A stretch of 64,000 nucleotides of DNA from positions 1,860,001 to 1,924,000 of the forward strand of contig NC_012785.1 of NCBI RefSeq assembly GCF_000023325.1. The letters are read 5' to 3'. Positions 34,702 through 43,156 of this stretch are shown here, one piece after another. The notes under the pieces were generated by a model. The model did no database searches, had not been told where the DNA came from, and worked only from the letters and a program-made list of their open reading frames with translations. Every line of letters begins with the position of its first letter. Position 1 is the first letter of the stretch. Made by a program: the position numbers and the translations under genes. This DNA comes from Kosmotoga olearia TBF 19.5.1 (GTDB lineage Bacteria > Thermotogota > Thermotogae > Petrotogales > Kosmotogaceae).

Positions 34702-34740
34702 TCATGGCGGTAAATCACTCTCACTACTGTATAATTCCAT
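34702..34740 (-). CDS. Probable 12-residue leader peptide of corA
   Basis: A 13-codon frame encodes MELYSSESDLPP and starts with ATG behind AAAAGGAGGTGAAAAT, one of the strongest ribosome-binding sites in the window. It lies about 20 nt after the predicted transcription start and 88 nt before corA. The peptide is acidic and ends in two prolines before the stop. In enterobacteria, acidic/proline leader peptides such as MgtL regulate Mg2+ transporter expression by stalling or destabilising ribosomes at low Mg2+; the resemblance is in type, not in sequence. Confidence 0.55.
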   Translation of the reverse strand: MELYSSESDLPP

Positions 34741-34767
34741 ATTTTCACCTCCTTTTCTCTTCTCGAA

Positions 34768-34776
34768 ATTATACCA
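34768..34776 (-). promoter_or_regulatory. Extended -10 promoter of the corA transcript
   Basis: The minus strand reads TGGTATAAT, with TATAAT at 34768-34773, just past the stop of the upstream HAD gene. It places the start near 34761, so the leader ORF is inside the transcript. Confidence 0.6.
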
Positions 34777-34791
34777 TGAGTTTTCGAATTA

Positions 34792-35454
34792 TTAATCCTT
34801 AAGTAGGCTTCGTAACTCAAAAAGATTTGACAAACGGAGAGTTTCTGAATGCCTGTCGTGGGGTTCGGCCTTTCTGTCGATAAGGAACGCCTTAATACCA
34901 GCATTTAACGCGCCGACGATGTCAACTTCAGGATTATCTCCGACAAACACGACATCCGTTTTCTCCGATCTCATTTTCTTCAGCGCGAACTCAAAAATTT
35001 TTCTGGATGGTTTATATGCTTGCGCTGTTTCAGAAGTGATCAAAAAATGGTGTGGAATGGAATTTTTCTCAACGGCCTTGACGGCAAAGACATTGTCCGC
35101 GTTTGTCAGTATGCATATGGTGTAACTTTCAAATAACTCTTTGAGCACCTCAACGTCATGATATGCTTTGAACTGTCCAAAAGAAGTGAACATGAAATTC
35201 AGATAATATTGTACCTCGCGAGCAAGACGAAATCTCTTTTTTATTTTACTGAGTAACTGCTCATAGTAAGCTGTCTCCGGCTTGAACTCCTTCAGATGGT
35301 ATCCTGAGAAGAACTCGTGGTAGAACTTTTTAAAAGCATTTTCAATTTCAAGAACATCTAGAGAGGTTTCCTGAGCTATCGTTAATGAGATGGGGTAAAA
35401 GAGCCTTTCGCTGTCTATAAGTGTTCCAAAGAGGTCAAATATGATACCTTTCAT
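34792..35454 (-). CDS. HAD-superfamily hydrolase (haloacid dehalogenase-like)
   Basis: A 220-residue HAD protein with a helical cap (about 15-90). Motif I reads FDLFGTLID: the second Asp of the phosphatase DxD signature is Phe, as in haloacid-dehalogenase-type members. Motif II is LTNAD (near 117), motif III KPSRKIF (near 147), and motif IV VGDNPEVDIVGA (near 171). The absence of the second Asp makes a simple phosphatase role less sure. AGGTGAT precedes the ATG. The gene is divergent from the ATP-grasp gene. Confidence 0.85.
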   Translation of the reverse strand: MKGIIFDLFGTLIDSERLFYPISLTIAQETSLDVLEIENAFKKFYHEFFSGYHLKEFKPETAYYEQLLSKIKKRFRLAREVQYYLNFMFTSFGQFKAYHDVEVLKELFESYTICILTNADNVFAVKAVEKNSIPHHFLITSETAQAYKPSRKIFEFALKKMRSEKTDVVFVGDNPEVDIVGALNAGIKAFLIDRKAEPHDRHSETLRLSNLFELRSLLKD

Positions 35455-35623
35455 AAAATCACCTGCAGTCTTTTTTTTAAATCTGTTTGATGTGATATTA
35501 TTAGCTTAAAACGATGTGAATTTATAACAACAAGCACATTGCAATCGATTTTAACATTATAATCGTTGCGTAGTATGTCAGAATTTGTATAGAATGTTGC
35601 TTTAAGAAGGCGAGGTGATTTTT

Positions 35624-36844
35624 TTGGCAAGGGTTCTCGTTACCTGTGCACGAATGATGTATGCTTTGAATACGATCAGGTTGTTACACAAGGAAGGGCA
35701 TGAAGTGTACGCGGCTGATAGTGTTAAGAGCGCTGGTGGACTTTATTCCAGGTATGTGAAAAAGTCTTTTATCTATCCTTATGTAAGCAGGCAATCAGAA
35801 GAGTTCATCAATTTTATTTTGAAAATTGTAGAAGAACACAAGATAGACGTTTTATTACCAGGATTTGAAGACGCTTTTGTTATTTCCTACTATAAGGATC
35901 GGTTTGAGGGAAAGGTGAAATTGCTGGTAGCAGATTTTTCAAAAGTAGCGTTTCTTCATGACAAATACAGTGTTTCCAGACTTGCAGAAAAAATCGAAAT
36001 CCCTTCTCCTAAAACAGTGTTGTTTAGAGATTTTGAACCCACTGAATGGGATTTTCCTGTAATAATCAAACCAAGAAGAAATAGAGGTGCTCTCGGAATC
36101 AGATTTGTAAAGGATTTCAATGAACTCAAGAAGCTTTCAGGTAAATTAAACGCTTCAGAATATCTGGTTCAAGAACCTTTACCTCGTGTTCAGTACTGCA
36201 CAACGGGGATCGCTTACAACGGTAAGCTCATAGCCAATGTGATATACAAAAATATTAGGGAATACCCGGAGGCTGGGGGATTTGGTACTTATCGTATAAG
36301 TTATGACATACCAGAGATTACCGATTATGTTGAGAAAATAGTAGAGGAGATTGATTACACCGGTTTCATCTGTGCAGATTTTCTTTATGACGAAAAAAGA
36401 GACACCTACTTCATAACTGATGTGAATCCAAGAATGAGCCCGGGACTTTATGTAGGGTACGCCAGCGGTATAGACTTTCCGAAACTATATGTTGATCTTT
36501 TGATGGATCCTGACAGTGTGAAGCCTATTAAGGCGAAAACGGGCACAGGATCATATACGGGATACCTGGAGGTTGGATGGTTTTTTGCTGTGTTGTTCAA
36601 AGGAAAATTCAAAAAATTGAAAGGATTTTTTGGTAGCCGAAAGGGCATGATGGACGATGTGTGGGACTCTAAAGATCCGCTTCCGGCTTTCGTTATGTTC
36701 TTCTCCATGTTGAGCTCCGCTGTAATTGGGCCATTGTTTGGTGGGCAGGAAGAGTTTTACTACACGGGTTGTTTGTTCGAATCGGAGTATTTCCCTGAAA
36801 TGCAGGCTGTGGAAGAACTCCAGCGGAAATATGAAGCGGTGTAA
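35624..36844 (+). CDS. ATP-grasp enzyme of unknown specificity
   Basis: The protein of about 406 residues has a pre-ATP-grasp Rossmann domain (about 1-110, beginning ARVLVTCARMMYALN) and an ATP-grasp fold with FPVIIKPRRNRGALGIR (near 148), a P-loop-like lysine motif, and FITDVNPRMSPG (near 267), the Mg-binding Glu/Asn strand with Asp in place of Glu. The last 100 residues or so carry a FFAVLFKGKFKKLKG segment unlike carbamoyl-phosphate synthetases. It likely joins a carboxylate and an amine, but the substrates are unknown. The TTG at 35624 has GAGGTG upstream. It stands alone and ends at a terminator. Confidence 0.72.
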   Translation: MARVLVTCARMMYALNTIRLLHKEGHEVYAADSVKSAGGLYSRYVKKSFIYPYVSRQSEEFINFILKIVEEHKIDVLLPGFEDAFVISYYKDRFEGKVKLLVADFSKVAFLHDKYSVSRLAEKIEIPSPKTVLFRDFEPTEWDFPVIIKPRRNRGALGIRFVKDFNELKKLSGKLNASEYLVQEPLPRVQYCTTGIAYNGKLIANVIYKNIREYPEAGGFGTYRISYDIPEITDYVEKIVEEIDYTGFICADFLYDEKRDTYFITDVNPRMSPGLYVGYASGIDFPKLYVDLLMDPDSVKPIKAKTGTGSYTGYLEVGWFFAVLFKGKFKKLKGFFGSRKGMMDDVWDSKDPLPAFVMFFSMLSSAVIGPLFGGQEEFYYTGCLFESEYFPEMQAVEELQRKYEAV

Positions 36845-36890
36845 AAGCTCGAGAAAAAACAGGAATATTCTCTATTAAAATTGATCAAAG

Positions 36891-36921
36891 CACCGGGAAG
36901 ATAATATCTCCCGGTGTTTTT
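36891..36921 (+). terminator. Terminator of the ATP-grasp gene
   Basis: An 8-bp stem CACCGGGA/TCCCGGTG (36891-36898 with 36909-36916) is followed by TTTTTCATTT. Confidence 0.85.
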
Positions 36922-37052
36922 CATTTATCGCTAATAATTTTGATACAGTGTTACTGAGAGCGTTTATCTCATTCAGAGAATTGATTGAAAGTGTGTCAGT
37001 AAGGAGTAGTTCGTATGGGTTTAATGTTAATATTAAATCGGGAGGAGTGATA

Positions 37053-37775
37053 ATGCCCGAAAATTCCCGTATTTTATGGTTGCACAGGATGATCAGTGAA
37101 GGGAAGTATCCTTCGCTGAAGGATTTTGCAAATAGATTCGGAATTTCTATAAGGCAGGCTGAGCGTGAAGTACACTATTTGAGAAATGTTCTTGGAGCGC
37201 CTGTTGTTTACTCGCGGAAAGAAAAGGGATACAGGTATGTTGTTCCCTTTGAACTTCCCGTTTTATTTGCATCTTTAGAAAAGAAATCTTTCCGAGAAAT
37301 CGATAAATGTATCCTGTTAATAGAACAGGCGATAAACCAGAGAAAGATGTTGAAAGTAAGACTAAAAGATGGATCTCGCGAGCTATTTTGTGCGTATGCC
37401 TTCTATAAAAAGAAAGTTTTGGGAATATTCGAGTCTTCAGAGGACGCGGTTATTCTGAATCTTGGCGAGATAAAACAGCTCCAACTTATCGGAAAAAGTT
37501 TTGCTAAACCGTTGGTGTTAGATGTGAGGAATATTATTGAAAACAATTGTGTAAAATACGCAATTGTTAAACTCAACGAAGAACGGAATAAGGTCTTTTT
37601 TTATGACCTTCTTGAATTTGTGAAATGGGTGATAAATCAGAAAAACATAAAAATAGAAGGGCCTGGGAGTATTTTCAAAGAACTTGAAATGCTTCGTAAA
37701 AGGTTAAATAACCTCATGGAAGCAGGTGAAGAAAGTGGGAAATCTCCCACCGAAGAACAAACCAGAAGAGTTTAG
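37053..37775 (+). CDS. Probable HTH/WYL-like transcriptional regulator
   Basis: The 240-residue protein has an N-terminal helix-turn-helix (about 15-60: YPSLKDFANRFGISIRQAEREVHYLRN) of the DeoR/HTH_11 type, followed by a GYRYVVPFELP wing. The middle (about 85-170) resembles the layout of WYL regulators: KMLKVRLKDGSRELFCAYAFYKKKVLGIFESSEDAVILNLGEIKQLQLIGKSF. The C-terminus is helical. The ATG has GGGAGG at 6 nt; the frame is open 35 codons upstream without a better start. It overlaps the following membrane-protein gene by 50 nt. Confidence 0.65.
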   Translation: MPENSRILWLHRMISEGKYPSLKDFANRFGISIRQAEREVHYLRNVLGAPVVYSRKEKGYRYVVPFELPVLFASLEKKSFREIDKCILLIEQAINQRKMLKVRLKDGSRELFCAYAFYKKKVLGIFESSEDAVILNLGEIKQLQLIGKSFAKPLVLDVRNIIENNCVKYAIVKLNEERNKVFFYDLLEFVKWVINQKNIKIEGPGSIFKELEMLRKRLNNLMEAGEESGKSPTEEQTRRV

Positions 37776-38385
37776 GAAAGCGGTTAAGTGGTTTATTAAG
37801 AGTGGATACTCCTACGATGAAACCATGAATCTTATTAAAGTAGAGTTTGGAGAATCAGCCGTTAAAATTGCTAAGCAAGAGTGGGTAAGAATAAAAGGAA
37901 AAATACTGGAAAAAAGGTTAAGGGTAGTTGATAACAAGTCAGATTCTGGAGTTTCACCCACTTTTAGAGAGGTTGATAACAGTTCCGGAGTTAGAAATTT
38001 TTATCTCATTCTTGGTGTGATGGCGGTTTTAGCCGTGGTTTTCTTTATTGTTTTTATTTTGGGTGGAAAAGACACTGTTCTACCGTATAGGATATTGAAG
38101 ATTGCGGAAACATCTAAAGATCAGCCATATGACTTTTATATTATTGCTGTACTGAATGTTGAAAAAATTCCGATAGATGAACAGATTGTATCTACGCTGA
38201 AAGAGATTGTGAGTGAATATAGGAGAAAAAGAAAGGTTGGACGAATCGAACTACTCCTTCCAGGTATGAAAGAAGGTGAGGGGGCTTTTGCCGCTGCGAT
38301 ATTTTCAGGAAGAAATTTGAGGTACCATGTTATAAATCATTCTGTCATAGATCTATGGGAACAGGGTTTCTACAACAAAAAATGA
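37726..38385 (+). CDS. Membrane-anchored protein of unknown function
   Basis: The 219-residue protein has a cytosolic N-terminal helical part (about 1-90), one membrane helix (about 92-112) and an extracytoplasmic domain of about 105 residues with beta and alpha predictions (YDFYIIAVLNVEKIPIDEQ). The N-terminal IKSGYSYDETMNLIKVEFGES could be a small helical binding unit. The GTG at 37726 or 37735 starts it, inside the preceding regulator gene. The pairing suggests that the two act together. Family unknown to me. Confidence 0.65.
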   Translation: MKKVGNLPPKNKPEEFRKAVKWFIKSGYSYDETMNLIKVEFGESAVKIAKQEWVRIKGKILEKRLRVVDNKSDSGVSPTFREVDNSSGVRNFYLILGVMAVLAVVFFIVFILGGKDTVLPYRILKIAETSKDQPYDFYIIAVLNVEKIPIDEQIVSTLKEIVSEYRRKRKVGRIELLLPGMKEGEGAFAAAIFSGRNLRYHVINHSVIDLWEQGFYNKK

Positions 38386-38805
38386 TCACACTTCCAGAGC
38401 ACTTTTTTTCGCAAGTTTGTCTACATAGTCATTCCAATAATTCCCACTGTGGCTCTTAACTTTTTTCCAGTATATTTTTATACCGCTTTTTTTTACATAA
38501 TCAGCATAAAATCTTGTCAGAGGTTTCTTTGCTTTCCATTCGCCTGTAACCCATGCTTTTATTCCAATATAATCGTAATAGAGAGTTATGGAAGTAATTT
38601 TGTTTTCTTTACACCACTCGAGTGCTTTCATTACAGCCATAAGCTCTCCACCGACTTGTCTGGAGCTTATAAAGTCTTCTTCTTTGACGACTCCTTTTAT
38701 GGTTTTTTGAAGTTCCCCATCTTTCAGGATTACAGCTGCATAACTAACACAATCGTTGAAAAAACTTCCATCAACGTAAACTTCGTATGTTCCTTTATTT
38801 TTCAA
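38386..38805 (-). CDS. RNase H type 1 family protein
   Basis: The 139-residue protein has the RNase HI core: VDGSF with the first Asp, GGELMAVMKAL with the Glu, YYDYIGIKAW with the second Asp, and VKSHSGNYWNDYVDKLAKK with the His and last Asp. It is close to the YpdQ/Bacillus-type small RNases H and lacks an N-terminal hybrid-binding domain. It cuts RNA in RNA-DNA hybrids if the site is active. The TTG at 38805 is preceded by AAGGAG at 7 nt, so I prefer it to the open frame running 11 codons further. It follows the glycerate kinase gene by 23 nt. Confidence 0.85.
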   Translation of the reverse strand: MKNKGTYEVYVDGSFFNDCVSYAAVILKDGELQKTIKGVVKEEDFISSRQVGGELMAVMKALEWCKENKITSITLYYDYIGIKAWVTGEWKAKKPLTRFYADYVKKSGIKIYWKKVKSHSGNYWNDYVDKLAKKSALEV

Positions 38806-38828
38806 TTCTCTACTCCTTATATCTTGTA

Positions 38829-40076
38829 TTATTTGCAAAGAGCGATTATGAGGTCATTGACATTAGTACCTGTAGGGCCTGTTTTTATTAAGCTGCCAAC
38901 AGCATCGAGAGCGTGATAGGAGTCATTGTTGGCAAGAGCGCTTTCGATATTTATTCCTTTTTTCTTGAGTTTTTGGGCTGTATTTCCATCAGCGATCCCA
39001 CCAGCTGCATCCGTTGGTCCATCAGTCCCGTCAGTACCTACCGAGGCGATAACCACTTCTCTTAATCCCTCTATTTTTGTTGCTGCTGCCAGTGCTAACT
39101 CTTGGTTTCTTCCACCTTTTCCATTACCGCGGACGTGAACCACCGTTTCTCCACCGAAAATTAATGCACAGGGTTTCTTTAAGGGGCGACTGCTGGTAAC
39201 GACCTCGCGTATTATCGCCGCTATGAAGCTTCCGGCTTCCCGTGCTTCACAGTCAAGCGTTGTGGTGAAAATCATAGGTTCGTAACCGAGCATTTTTGCC
39301 CTTTCTGCAGCTACTTCACATACTCTGGATACGCTGCCTATTATCTCTGTTTCAACATTGTCAAGAGATTTCGGGGTTTCGTTTTTCAATACTTTGAGAA
39401 GTTCTGGACGTAGTTGAATACCGTACTTTTGAATGATTCTTATGGCATCTTCCCATGTGGTTGAATCAGGGTATGCCGGACCGGAAGCTATGCTATCCAA
39501 TCTATCACCTAAAACGTCTGAGAGAACCAGCGCCAAAACTTTTGCCGGCTTGCAAAGGAGGGCAAAGCGCCCCCCTTTAACCGCCGACAATCGTTTTCTT
39601 ATTGTATTTATTTCAACTATATCTGCACCTGATCTTAAAAGCTGGTTTGTTACGCCTGTCAGATCTTCAAGGGTTACACCTTCCTGAGGAACCTCAAATA
39701 ATGCGGAACCGCCTCCCGAAACAAGAAATAGGACGGTGTCTTCCGGAGAAAGATTTGAGACCATTTTGAGAGCTTCACTGCTGGCTTTTATAGTATTTTC
39801 ATCGGGGACAGGGTGCCCTGCTTCAAATATCTTCAAATCTCCGATTTTCCCCTGGCTGTGATGGTATTTTGTGATTACAACGCCAGATTTGATTTTATCG
39901 CCAACAATTTCATGAGCGGCTTTTGCCATCCGCCAGGCGGCTTTTCCAATTGCTACAAGAACTATTTTATCCGGGAGTTTTCTCTTTTTTATCGCTTCTT
40001 TTACCGCGTTGTCAGGAAGAACAGCCTTAATGGAATAATCAATGATATCTAAAGCGTCATTTCTGAGATCTGACAA
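38829..40076 (-). CDS. Glycerate 2-kinase (MOFRL family)
   Basis: This class II glycerate kinase phosphorylates D-glycerate, usually to 2-phosphoglycerate. The 415-residue protein shows [14 protein letters not shown] near 42, [10 protein letters not shown] near 118, and the C-terminal MOFRL domain with [19 protein letters not shown] near 307 and [13 protein letters not shown] near 344. Thermotoga has a structurally known homolog. The TTG at 40076 has GGAGG eight bases upstream; a TTG five codons earlier is inside that site. It follows a GntP-family permease by 15 nt, suggesting uptake and use of glycerate or a sugar acid. Confidence 0.93.
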   Translation of the reverse strand: MSDLRNDALDIIDYSIKAVLPDNAVKEAIKKRKLPDKIVLVAIGKAAWRMAKAAHEIVGDKIKSGVVITKYHHSQGKIGDLKIFEAGHPVPDENTIKASSEALKMVSNLSPEDTVLFLVSGGGSALFEVPQEGVTLEDLTGVTNQLLRSGADIVEINTIRKRLSAVKGGRFALLCKPAKVLALVLSDVLGDRLDSIASGPAYPDSTTWEDAIRIIQKYGIQLRPELLKVLKNETPKSLDNVETEIIGSVSRVCEVAAERAKMLGYEPMIFTTTLDCEAREAGSFIAAIIREVVTSSRPLKKPCALIFGGETVVHVRGNGKGGRNQELALAAATKIEGLREVVIASVGTDGTDGPTDAAGGIADGNTAQKLKKKGINIESALANNDSYHALDAVGSLIKTGPTGTNVNDLIIALCK

Positions 40077-40091
40077 GCTTTTCGCCTCCAA

Positions 40092-41435
40092 TTATAAAAC
40101 TCCAAGGCTTATTATCCATACCAGCACCGCAGCCGTCAACCCTTCAAGCAGGGTGCCCAGGGTTTGCAACCTATAACCAAGTTTAACATCCATACGTGAG
40201 AACTGGGTAACAACCCAGAAATAACTATCGTTAGCGTGTGAAACAACCATGGAACCAGCACCGATTGCTACAACGACAAGTGCTTTAGCTACCGTTGAGG
40301 TAAATCCAAGAGGTTCCATAAGTGGTGCCATCAGCGATGCCGTTGTGATGATAGAAACCGTAGAAGATCCCTGTGCCGTCTTGATACCGGCAGCGATTAT
40401 GAAAGGCAGCCATATGCCAAGATTGGCTCTTGCAAGGGTATCTCCTATGACTTTAGCTATTCCAGAATTTTGGAGAACTTTACCAAAGGCACCGCCCGCA
40501 GCAGTGATCATGATTATAATAGCGGCATTCACCAGAGCTTCTCCTACCCAACCGGATGTGGAAAGCATTTCTTTATCCAGTTTTTTTGGCAGGGTGAATG
40601 CAATGAGTATACCGATCATCAATGCGGTTACTGGATGTCCGATAAAGCCGATTAACTGCCTGAAGGCGCCATCGCCAAAAGGTCTTGTTGGAAAATCGGA
40701 AATGGATTTTAGTAGAATGAGAATTATGGGAACAACTATTGGAAGGAAAGCTTTAGAAGCGCTGGGTGCCTCTTTCATTTTTGCAGCTATATTTTCTTCT
40801 GTAAGCTCGGGTTCTGGATCGATCTTTATCCTTTTCCCTGCTCTCACGGCAAAAAGCCACCCTACTAGTAGTGCTGGAATTGATACTAAAAGTCCCCAGA
40901 GTATTACCACTCCTAAATCCGCTCCAAGTATTCCTGCTGCTGCTATCGGTCCAGGTGTTGGTGGAACCATCGTGTGAGTCGCGTAGAGACCTAGACTGAG
41001 CGCAATCGCACTGGCAGCAAGGGATATACCGGCTCGCTTTGTGAGTGCCTTATTCAGCGGACTGAGAATAACAAAGCCAGAGTCGCAGAAGACCGGTATA
41101 GAGACTATATAACCTATGATGCCCATAGCAAGCGGGACATTCTTTTTCCCGGTTACTTTCAGGACGCTTTCGGCCATTGTATAAGCACCGCCGGATTTTT
41201 CAAGAAAGGTTCCTATAATCGTTCCGGCGACGATGACAATTCCTATTGCTCCTACTGTGCCTCCGAATCCCCCGGTAATGGAAGAAATTATATCAGGTAG
41301 CTTCATTCCTGAAAGCAAACCGAATCCAAATGCAGCGAATAGCAGGGCCAGGAAAGGATGTAATTTCCATCTGACTGTCGAAATGATGATGAAGAATATG
41401 GAGAGGAACAACAAAATAACCAACCAAATTCCCAT
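40092..41435 (-). CDS. GntP-family gluconate/organic acid permease
   Basis: The 447-residue integral membrane protein has about 12 hydrophobic segments. Family signatures are GFGGTVGAIGIVIVAGTIIG (near 58), IPVFCDSGFVIL (near 112) and ATHTMVPPTPGPIAAA (near 150). GntP members import gluconate, glycerate or related acids with protons. The downstream glycerate kinase makes glycerate a good guess for the substrate. I chose the ATG at 41435 behind GGGGGTGAG; the open frame extends 70 codons upstream without signs of coding. Confidence 0.9.
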   Translation of the reverse strand: MGIWLVILLFLSIFFIIISTVRWKLHPFLALLFAAFGFGLLSGMKLPDIISSITGGFGGTVGAIGIVIVAGTIIGTFLEKSGGAYTMAESVLKVTGKKNVPLAMGIIGYIVSIPVFCDSGFVILSPLNKALTKRAGISLAASAIALSLGLYATHTMVPPTPGPIAAAGILGADLGVVILWGLLVSIPALLVGWLFAVRAGKRIKIDPEPELTEENIAAKMKEAPSASKAFLPIVVPIILILLKSISDFPTRPFGDGAFRQLIGFIGHPVTALMIGILIAFTLPKKLDKEMLSTSGWVGEALVNAAIIIMITAAGGAFGKVLQNSGIAKVIGDTLARANLGIWLPFIIAAGIKTAQGSSTVSIITTASLMAPLMEPLGFTSTVAKALVVVAIGAGSMVVSHANDSYFWVVTQFSRMDVKLGYRLQTLGTLLEGLTAAVLVWIISLGVL

Positions 41436-41586
41436 AATCTCACCCCCTGATATAGAATCACTCTCATATTCTAGAATAAAATAGTTAGAATTACTGACTA
41501 TTTTGAGGATGAGAAAACAAAAGCTATGAGTTAAAATCGTAAAAGAAAAGGAGCAATAGCCGGAAAATGAAAGGAGATGGGAAAAT

Positions 41587-42825
41587 ATGAAGGCTGAAAT
41601 CATCTCAGTAGGTACTGAGCTTTTACTTGGAGACATTCTTAACACAAATGCGCAATATCTTTCAAAAAAACTCGCAGAGCTGGGTATTTTCCTTTACAGG
41701 CAGACGGTAGTGGGCGACAATATGGATAGGATTCTTCAGGCTTTTGATGAAGCTTTTAAGCGCAGTGAGCTTGTAATAACAACAGGTGGGCTCGGACCTA
41801 CTCAAGATGATCTCACGAAAGAAGCTGCGGCTAAGTTTTTTTCAAAAAAACTTGTTTTGCATAAACCCACATTGCAGGCGATAAAGGATTATTTCAAAGG
41901 TAGAGAGGAATACTTAACAGAGGGAAATCTGAAACAGGCATATATTCCTGAAGGTGCTATCGTCCTCGATAATTTCTATGGTACCGCGCCTGGATGTATT
42001 ATCGAGGATTCCGGGAAAATACTAATCATTCTCCCGGGACCGCCTAAGGAAATGGAACCGATGTTTGAAACGGCTGTTATGCCATATCTTATGAAACTCC
42101 AGAATTGTGTGCTCTATTCTAAGGTCCTGCGAGTCTTTGGAATGGGTGAATGTCTTGTTGTTGAGAAGATCAAGGAGATAATTGAAAATCAGGACAACCC
42201 GACCATTGCTCCTTATGCTAAGGAAGGTGAGGTCCTTCTCAGAATAACAGCTCGAGCAGATAACAAAGAACTGGCTGAGGGAATGATAGCCCCTATTGAA
42301 AAGCAAATCCGGGAAAAACTTGGAGAATACATCTATGGTGTGGGTGAAGAAAGCCTGGAGGAGATTGTGGTAAATCTTTTAAGAAAAACAGGACTGACTA
42401 TCTCCACGGCTGAATCATGCACAGGTGGGCTTGTTGCATCGAAGATAGTCAATGTTGCGGGAGTATCAAAGGTTTTCATGGAGGGAATAATTGCATACAG
42501 CAATGAGGCTAAAGTCAAAAGACTTGGCGTGAAAAAAGAAACTCTATCTAAATTCGGGGCTGTCAGTGAAGAAACGGCTATTGAAATGGCTTCTGGTATT
42601 GCGAAGAGTGCCGGAACAGACATTGGGCTCTCAATTACTGGAATAGCAGGACCAACCGGTGGTACACCTGAAAAGCCTGTTGGCCTTGTTTATCTCGGTC
42701 TCTATGTAAACGGTAAAACAGCGGTTAAAAAACTTCAGCTGGGAGGAGACAGGAATAAAATAAGAAACCGTGCGGCGATGTTTGCGCTCGATTTTGTGAG
42801 AAGAGCGCTGTTGCCCTTAGTTTGA
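41587..42825 (+). CDS. cinA: CinA family protein (MoaB-like plus nicotinamide-nucleotide amidohydrolase domain)
   Basis: The 412-residue protein has an N-terminal MoaB/MogA-like COG1058 domain (about 1-170: IISVGTELLLGDI, TTGGLGPTQDD), which in CinA acts as ADP-ribose pyrophosphatase. A C-terminal CinA domain (about 255-412: STAESCTGGLVASKI, SITGIAGPTGG) removes amide from NMN in pyridine-nucleotide recycling. The full-length two-domain form is typical. AAAGGAGATG precedes the ATG. Confidence 0.94.
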   Translation: MKAEIISVGTELLLGDILNTNAQYLSKKLAELGIFLYRQTVVGDNMDRILQAFDEAFKRSELVITTGGLGPTQDDLTKEAAAKFFSKKLVLHKPTLQAIKDYFKGREEYLTEGNLKQAYIPEGAIVLDNFYGTAPGCIIEDSGKILIILPGPPKEMEPMFETAVMPYLMKLQNCVLYSKVLRVFGMGECLVVEKIKEIIENQDNPTIAPYAKEGEVLLRITARADNKELAEGMIAPIEKQIREKLGEYIYGVGEESLEEIVVNLLRKTGLTISTAESCTGGLVASKIVNVAGVSKVFMEGIIAYSNEAKVKRLGVKKETLSKFGAVSEETAIEMASGIAKSAGTDIGLSITGIAGPTGGTPEKPVGLVYLGLYVNGKTAVKKLQLGGDRNKIRNRAAMFALDFVRRALLPLV

Positions 42826-43087
42826 AAGCATCGTTGAAGATTTTCGATGGTAGACCGCATGCGTTGTTAATTGTTGTTTTACTTCCGATAAACGTTGTGA
42901 TTCTTAACAAAAATGTGGAGTTAACAATTCGGATTTAGAATGAAATAGAAAGTACGACCCCCCTATCCCCCTTAAGATAGACCCCCCACATTATCCGCCG
43001 GATCGTTGATCCGGTTTTTTTTTAAGGAATTTGCGGAAAAGTTATTTACTATAAAATCATGGTATAGGGCAGCTTTTCAGTTTTCCA
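42826..43087. other. Intergenic region between cinA and murA
   Basis: About 330 nt separate the two genes. It contains a pyrimidine-rich stretch with several CCCCC runs (about 42957-42989) and one terminator. I see no protein or RNA gene. Confidence 0.5.
42998..43023 (+). terminator. Terminator downstream of cinA
   Basis: A perfect 7-bp stem CCGGATC/GATCCGG with a 3-nt loop is followed by nine Ts. It lies 170 nt after the cinA stop. Confidence 0.85.
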
Positions 43088-43096
43088 TGTTAGAAT
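43088..43096 (+). promoter_or_regulatory. Extended -10 promoter of the murA-mrp operon
   Basis: TGTTAGAAT at 43088-43096 has the extended -10 layout, without a good -35. It lies about 60 nt before murA and after the terminator. Confidence 0.4.
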
Positions 43097-43156
43097 GATA
43101 TTGGATGGAATAGTGGCTTTAATCGTTCTTATCAGCTTTGAATGGAGGGAATTAAG

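Noticed and set aside
34641-34755. A GTG-initiated frame of about 33 codons overlapping the corA leader ORF, ending ...ASHRSQQS
   Set aside because: Its GTG would be part of the AGGAGGTG ribosome-binding site itself, leaving no spacing; the ATG frame six bases further is correctly placed.
34614-34776. M-box (ykoK) magnesium riboswitch upstream of corA
   Set aside because: The leader is short and contains a translated-looking ORF; I cannot find the conserved M-box core sequences.
40249-40977. A 242-codon plus-strand open frame opposite the GntP permease
   Set aside because: It is antisense to a membrane protein gene and of low complexity (Ala/Ser/Ile-rich); the permease motifs on the other strand are unequivocal.
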